From contig NZ_JAJAWH010000024.1 in the NCBI RefSeq assembly GCF_020531965.1, forward strand, positions 1 through 64,000: 64,000 nucleotides of DNA. Direction: 5' to 3'. The stretch is from Pseudorhizobium xiangyangii. Its GTDB lineage: Bacteria; Pseudomonadota; Alphaproteobacteria; Rhizobiales; Rhizobiaceae. Below the pieces are notes generated by a model, which worked only from the letters and a program-made list of their open reading frames with translations, made no database searches and was not told the DNA's origin. This document shows positions 60,632-64,000 of the stretch, piece by piece. A program made the position numbers and the translations under genes. The number at the start of each line of letters is the position of its first letter. Positions within the stretch are counted from its first letter, which is position 1.

Positions 60632-61663
60632 TTACTTCGAGACCAGAAGTCCCTTGACCTGATCGAGAACATCCGGCGAGGTCGCGTAGAGCTCATCGAG
60701 GATCTTATGAACCTCATCACCGGCGATCATTTCGACCGTCGCATTCTGCTTGGCGACCTCAGCGATAAACCCGGGGTCCTCCGCGGCGGCTTCGAAGGCG
60801 GCGCGCAGAGCTGCGAGACGGTCTTCCGGAACTTCAGGCGGAGCGGCAAACGGACGGCCGGCGTCCAGCGGCAAGAACATGAACTCGAAGACGGAACGGG
60901 CCTTGGGGTCAGTGACCTTGTCAAGGATCATTGGCACATCTTTGACAGCCGGACTCGGGCGCATCGCAAGCTGGGCGATCACGTTCAGCTTGCCTTCTGC
61001 CAGCCAGCTGGCGTCGTTGCCTCCGAGCAGGCTTGTGGTGGTCACGGCGCGACCTTGTACTTCACCGCGCTCCATGGCAAGCGCGATTTCGTCGTTGCCC
61101 TTGTATCCGGGGATGATGTCCATCTTGGATCCGAGATACTCGTTGATCATGGCTGGGAAGGTGCGGTTCTCGTTGTTGAACGAGGTAGAGCCGATCGTCA
61201 GCGGCTGGGAAAAGAGATCGTCCAGTGTCTTCACCGGCGCATTCTCCCACGTGATGAGCACATAGCTTTCCTTGTTCAGGCTGCCGATCCAATTCACCTC
61301 GCGCGGATCGAAGGCGAGCTTTTCGGCCGAAACAAGCGGCAGATAAAGGTTGTTGCGCTGAAGGGCGGCGATGGCTGTTCCGTCGCGCGGTGCACTATTC
61401 TGCAGTTGGGCAGCCGCAGTCAGACCACCAGCCCCAGGAACATTGGCTATGACCACATTTGGGTTGCCGGGCAGATGTTTGGATAGGAATGGCGCGAAGG
61501 CACGCGCATAGAGATCAGCGCCGCCCCCTGGCGCGGCCGAAACCATCAGCGTCAAGTTGTTGTCGCTATAGAATTCCTCGACGGTCTGCGCTCCGGCCGA
61601 CGTGCTCAGAAACGCGGTGGACAGGGCGATAGTCGCAGCAGTAGCAAATTTCTTCAATTTCAT
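60632..61663 (-). CDS. TTT-family substrate-binding protein (TctC-like)
   Basis: A 343-residue binding protein with a Sec leader (FATAATIALSTAFLSTSAGAQ). Conserved core: TLMVSAAPGGGADLYARAFAPFL, VVIANVPGAGGLTAAAQL, DLFSQPLTIGSTSFNNENRTF and GYKGNDEIALAMERGEVQG. More diverged from the 1155/20469 pair. ATG at 61663 follows GGAGGAG. In an operon with MmgE/PrpD upstream and the fusion permease downstream. Confidence 0.92.
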   Translation of the reverse strand: MKLKKFATAATIALSTAFLSTSAGAQTVEEFYSDNNLTLMVSAAPGGGADLYARAFAPFLSKHLPGNPNVVIANVPGAGGLTAAAQLQNSAPRDGTAIAALQRNNLYLPLVSAEKLAFDPREVNWIGSLNKESYVLITWENAPVKTLDDLFSQPLTIGSTSFNNENRTFPAMINEYLGSKMDIIPGYKGNDEIALAMERGEVQGRAVTTTSLLGGNDASWLAEGKLNVIAQLAMRPSPAVKDVPMILDKVTDPKARSVFEFMFLPLDAGRPFAAPPEVPEDRLAALRAAFEAAAEDPGFIAEVAKQNATVEMIAGDEVHKILDELYATSPDVLDQVKGLLVSK

Positions 61664-61684
61664 CAGTTTTCTCCTCCCGTTTGA

Positions 61685-61709
61685 GGTTTCGGCCGAGAGG
61701 GCCGAAACC
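61685..61709 (-). terminator. Intercistronic hairpin between mmgE/prpD-like and tctC-like genes
   Basis: GGTTTCGGCC / GGCCGAAACC is a perfect 10-bp stem with a 5-base loop, 10 bases past the MmgE/PrpD stop at 61720. No U-run. The binding-protein gene is thus bracketed by hairpins, which may stabilise its message. Confidence 0.68.
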
Positions 61710-61719
61710 AGTCTGCATT

Positions 61720-63129
61720 TCAGGTAGTCAAAAGCGAAATAGTCGGCGCTATGTTCTTTTTATTGCGCAGGTCCATCAGGTCCCCGATGATCCGGTCCTG
61801 ACGTTCAGCCGACAGAAGGCTTGCAGTTACGTTCTTGAACTTCTCCAGCACAGGCGCCTCCGCGAGGCCCCGGTCCGGGAACGAATGACCCGGCGGGTGG
61901 AGGCACTCGGTCTCGATGACCTCGCCGCCGGTCAAGTGCACCTTGATCTGGCAGGGCATCGCTTCCGGCGAGCGAGAGCGGAGCTCTTCCGATACGGACA
62001 GGCGGACCTTTGCCGTCAATGCGCGTGTCGCAGGTTCTGCCCAGCGCTCATTCACATATTGACGCGGCGTCAGTTCGCCATCCATCAACACGACGGCCGG
62101 CAGGAACGTGAAGCTGTGGTCGGCCGTCTCATGGGTGGAAGGCGTCAATCGGGGCTTCTCAGCCTGCTGTTTGCGGATGATCGGCAGGTCCGCCATGATC
62201 ACATCGATCGCCTCGATCTCATCCACCCGGCCCGCCAGCTTTTTATGGGCATCGAGTGCCGCGACAATCTCTGCCTGCGCCGTCCCGATGCAGGCAAACG
62301 TCTTGACGTGGGAACGCAGGATGAACAATTCGTCCACAGGCGCCCAAAGCTTTTCGAAGCCAAGCGCAGGGTCGAACACCTGCTGCATGCCCCAACGGTG
62401 ATCCAGAACCTGCTGAGGACCGGTCATACCCTTCGCAGCAAGCAACGTCAGTTGCACGCCTTCGCGAGCAAGAAGCGCGCCCACCATATTCTTGGCACCG
62501 GACAGCTCCCCATAGCGTACGATGGACGGCGTTGCGCAGCGCGCCATGGCCAGCGCGAGCGCATTAGCCTGGCGCGTCTCGTCCAGGCCAAGAATCCGAC
62601 CTGCCATCGCTGCAGCAACCACGCCCACGGCACTGGCCCCATCCCAGACGCTGTCCATCGGCATCAGATCGCGCAGGCGACGGAAAAGCTCATAGCCCAT
62701 CATGATCGCGGTGAGCACAGACTGTCCCGACGCGCCATGCGCCTCGCCAACAGCAAGGGCAGCGGCCAGGACGTCGCTGCAATGGCCGCCAATGTGGAGC
62801 TTGCCGTCCTTCTGAATGAACTGGACGTCGTTGAAGTCTTGCGATCGCACCAGGGCGCAATTCAGGAATGTGGCATCGAGCACCGATCCACGTTCGGCGT
62901 GGCCGATCAGAGTACAAACAGGCTTGCTTCCCAACTCCTCGATCATCTCGGCCACACGGCGCGGCGCCCCGGCAAGCTGCGCTGAAAAGGCGCACGCGAT
63001 GGTATCCAACGTCAGAAGCTCCGCTTGGCGCAGAGCAATGCTCGACAGGTAGGCAGGCTCCGCTGCCAGCGTCCATTGAGCCAATTGCCTGATTGAGGAC
63101 TCATTGGTGGTTGTGTTCTGATCGTTCAT
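61720..63129 (-). CDS. MmgE/PrpD-family protein
   Basis: A 469-residue MmgE/PrpD-family protein. The family includes 2-methylcitrate dehydratase, cis-aconitate decarboxylase and iminodisuccinate epimerase. Marks: ALRQAELLTLDTIACAFSA, NCALVRSQDFNDVQFIQ, HIGGHCSDVLAAALAVGEAHG and GASAVGVVAAAMAGRI. Leads the operon with the TTT importer, so it probably acts on the imported carboxylate by dehydration, decarboxylation or epimerisation. It is divergent from the LysR gene at 63623. Confidence 0.88.
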   Translation of the reverse strand: MNDQNTTTNESSIRQLAQWTLAAEPAYLSSIALRQAELLTLDTIACAFSAQLAGAPRRVAEMIEELGSKPVCTLIGHAERGSVLDATFLNCALVRSQDFNDVQFIQKDGKLHIGGHCSDVLAAALAVGEAHGASGQSVLTAIMMGYELFRRLRDLMPMDSVWDGASAVGVVAAAMAGRILGLDETRQANALALAMARCATPSIVRYGELSGAKNMVGALLAREGVQLTLLAAKGMTGPQQVLDHRWGMQQVFDPALGFEKLWAPVDELFILRSHVKTFACIGTAQAEIVAALDAHKKLAGRVDEIEAIDVIMADLPIIRKQQAEKPRLTPSTHETADHSFTFLPAVVLMDGELTPRQYVNERWAEPATRALTAKVRLSVSEELRSRSPEAMPCQIKVHLTGGEVIETECLHPPGHSFPDRGLAEAPVLEKFKNVTASLLSAERQDRIIGDLMDLRNKKNIAPTISLLTT

Positions 63130-63622
63130 CAGTATCCTTTCGGACAGTTCTGGGCCGCATGACGGCGGGTTTCAAACGGCTGGACAACGACGGGAGCAGA
63201 CGGTGGATCGTATCGCTTGATACAGATGTCGTCGCAATGCATCTCGAAGCGCTTCACGACAGTTCGCCGAGACAGCCGACGGCGACTCCGGTTCGCCGCT
63301 CGTATCGAGCAAGCGACGAGACTCTCATCTTGTGGCTCAAAATTCCCTCCTGCCGAACTCCCATCCGGCACAATCATATTCATCGACAATAGCCGCCCAA
63401 TTCAAATTGGAAGTGCGTGACCCATCATAAGAAAATAGCACACCCTCATAGATACCCCTCTTCACCAGGAGCTTTATCCGAGCCGAAATTAAACGACAGA
63501 AAAACAATATCCCACTGAGAAAAAATGGTTATTTCGAGTGTGATCGGAGACCTCTGCCCGAGAAATCGGCCAAATTCGATGCGCTCTTGACGCCGTCGTC
63601 ATAAAATGAATTGACTGCGATC
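63130..63622. other. Divergent control region
   Basis: A 493-base gap between the MmgE/PrpD start and the LysR start at 63623. No gene, palindrome or hairpin could be supported. Short open frames here do not resemble known proteins. It should hold the promoters of both units. Confidence 0.4.
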
Positions 63623-64000
63623 ATGACAATCACCATCAAAGAGCCGGCTATTTTTGGCGAAAACATACTGCTACCAAACCTGCGCCACCTCAGGGCGGTG
63701 GAGGCGGTCGGACGTCACAACAGTATCGGCAAAGCAGCTCAGGAGCTCAGATTGTCGCAGCCGGCGGTCACACAGGCTGTCGCAAAGGTCGAGGCGGCGC
63801 TCGACCGTGTATTGTTCGAAAGACATCAGAAAGGCACCGCTCTCACACGCGCCGGAGAAGTCTACCTGAACCGTGTCCGCCGCTTTCTTGATCAGTGCGA
63901 TGCCGCGCTTCTTTCCGCAACCGGTGGTGGTCCCATCCGCGCACGCTACCTCACCAGCGCCCAAATCCGGAGCCTCATCGCCATTTCGGCAAGCACCACG
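63623..64000 (+). CDS. LysR-family regulator, cut by the window edge
   Basis: The first 126 residues of a LysR-type regulator, with no stop before position 64000. The helix-turn-helix is in SIGKAAQELRLSQPAVTQAV after NLRHLRAVEAVGR, and LFERHQKGTALTRAGEVYL completes the DNA-binding domain. It is divergent from the MmgE/TTT operon and probably controls it. The effector domain lies outside the window. Confidence 0.88.
   Translation, partial: MTITIKEPAIFGENILLPNLRHLRAVEAVGRHNSIGKAAQELRLSQPAVTQAVAKVEAALDRVLFERHQKGTALTRAGEVYLNRVRRFLDQCDAALLSATGGGPIRARYLTSAQIRSLIAISASTT

Noticed and set aside
60383-62985. Long plus-strand frames opposite the third TTT operon and MmgE/PrpD
   Set aside because: Antisense shadows with His/Arg-rich translations and no motifs.
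1-64000. Search by eye for rRNA, tRNA, CRISPR arrays, prophage or replication genes
   Set aside because: No repeated spacer pattern, integrase, repABC-like or RNA gene was recognised; tRNA detection by eye is unreliable, so absence is not proven.

Overview
The window reads as a catabolic, transporter-rich accessory stretch of a high-GC alphaproteobacterium, most likely a Rhizobiales/Rhizobiaceae-type bacterium and plausibly a large plasmid or chromid. The reasons are the density of tripartite tricarboxylate (TTT) and ABC uptake systems, six LysR genes, one GntR and one LacI regulator, short operons with strong GGAGG-type ribosome sites, and scattered gene debris. No rRNA, tRNA, replication or core housekeeping genes were seen. 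The species cannot be fixed from this sequence alone.

0-15 kb: an organic-acid utilisation region. A LysR gene faces a Tat-exported TTT binding protein, a TctA-TctB fusion permease, a GalD/PrpF-type tautomerase and an isopropylmalate/tartrate-type dehydrogenase. Convergent to these lie an L-type (LDH2) and a D-type 2-hydroxyacid dehydrogenase and an RraA-fold aldolase. Then come a second LysR, an AbrB-type membrane protein, a divergent GntR regulator, and a coupled PrpF-like/CaiB-like pair. Four copies of a 20-bp operator, WTGNATAC-N4-GTATNCAA, sit before four transcription units here and probably define the GntR regulon.

15.6-21.6 kb: a second module of the same kind (LysR, TTT binding protein, TctA-TctB fusion) with a thiamine-diphosphate (ThDP) enzyme. 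It is paralogous to the first. 21.6-22.2 kb is non-coding and holds remnants of an ATP-dependent DNA ligase and a WGR-domain gene.

22.2-30.4 kb: a minus-strand operon of aldehyde dehydrogenase, tctC, tctB, tctA, a second ThDP enzyme and a 4,5-dihydroxyphthalate-decarboxylase-like protein, preceded by a RutE-like nitroreductase. 30.6-31.7 kb holds a decayed prpF/galD pseudogene and an IS630-type transposase fragment.

31.7-39.5 kb: hydrolases for C-N bonds (CodA-like deaminase, creatininase-family amidohydrolase, TRZ/ATZ-type amidohydrolase) with a polyamine-type ABC importer. Two tandem paralogous LysR genes follow. 42.1-50.9 kb: a sugar system with an aldo-keto reductase, a LacI repressor with three matching operators, a ribose-type ABC importer and a DhaK/DhaL kinase.

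51.1-58.1 kb: a tight seven-gene operon holding a LigJ-type 4-oxalomesaconate hydratase, a pyrone-dicarboxylate-lactonase-like amidohydrolase, an HpcH/HpaI aldolase, an MFS transporter and three leaderless relatives of 4,5-dihydroxyphthalate decarboxylase. It lacks ring-opening dioxygenase genes, and it is the best candidate here for an undescribed pathway. 58.5-63.1 kb: MmgE/PrpD, a TTT binding protein and a third TctA-TctB fusion, divergent from a LysR gene cut by the window edge.

A common design runs through the window: every TTT operon, and the sugar ABC operon, carries a strong RNA hairpin just after the binding-protein gene. That would favour more binding protein than membrane protein.
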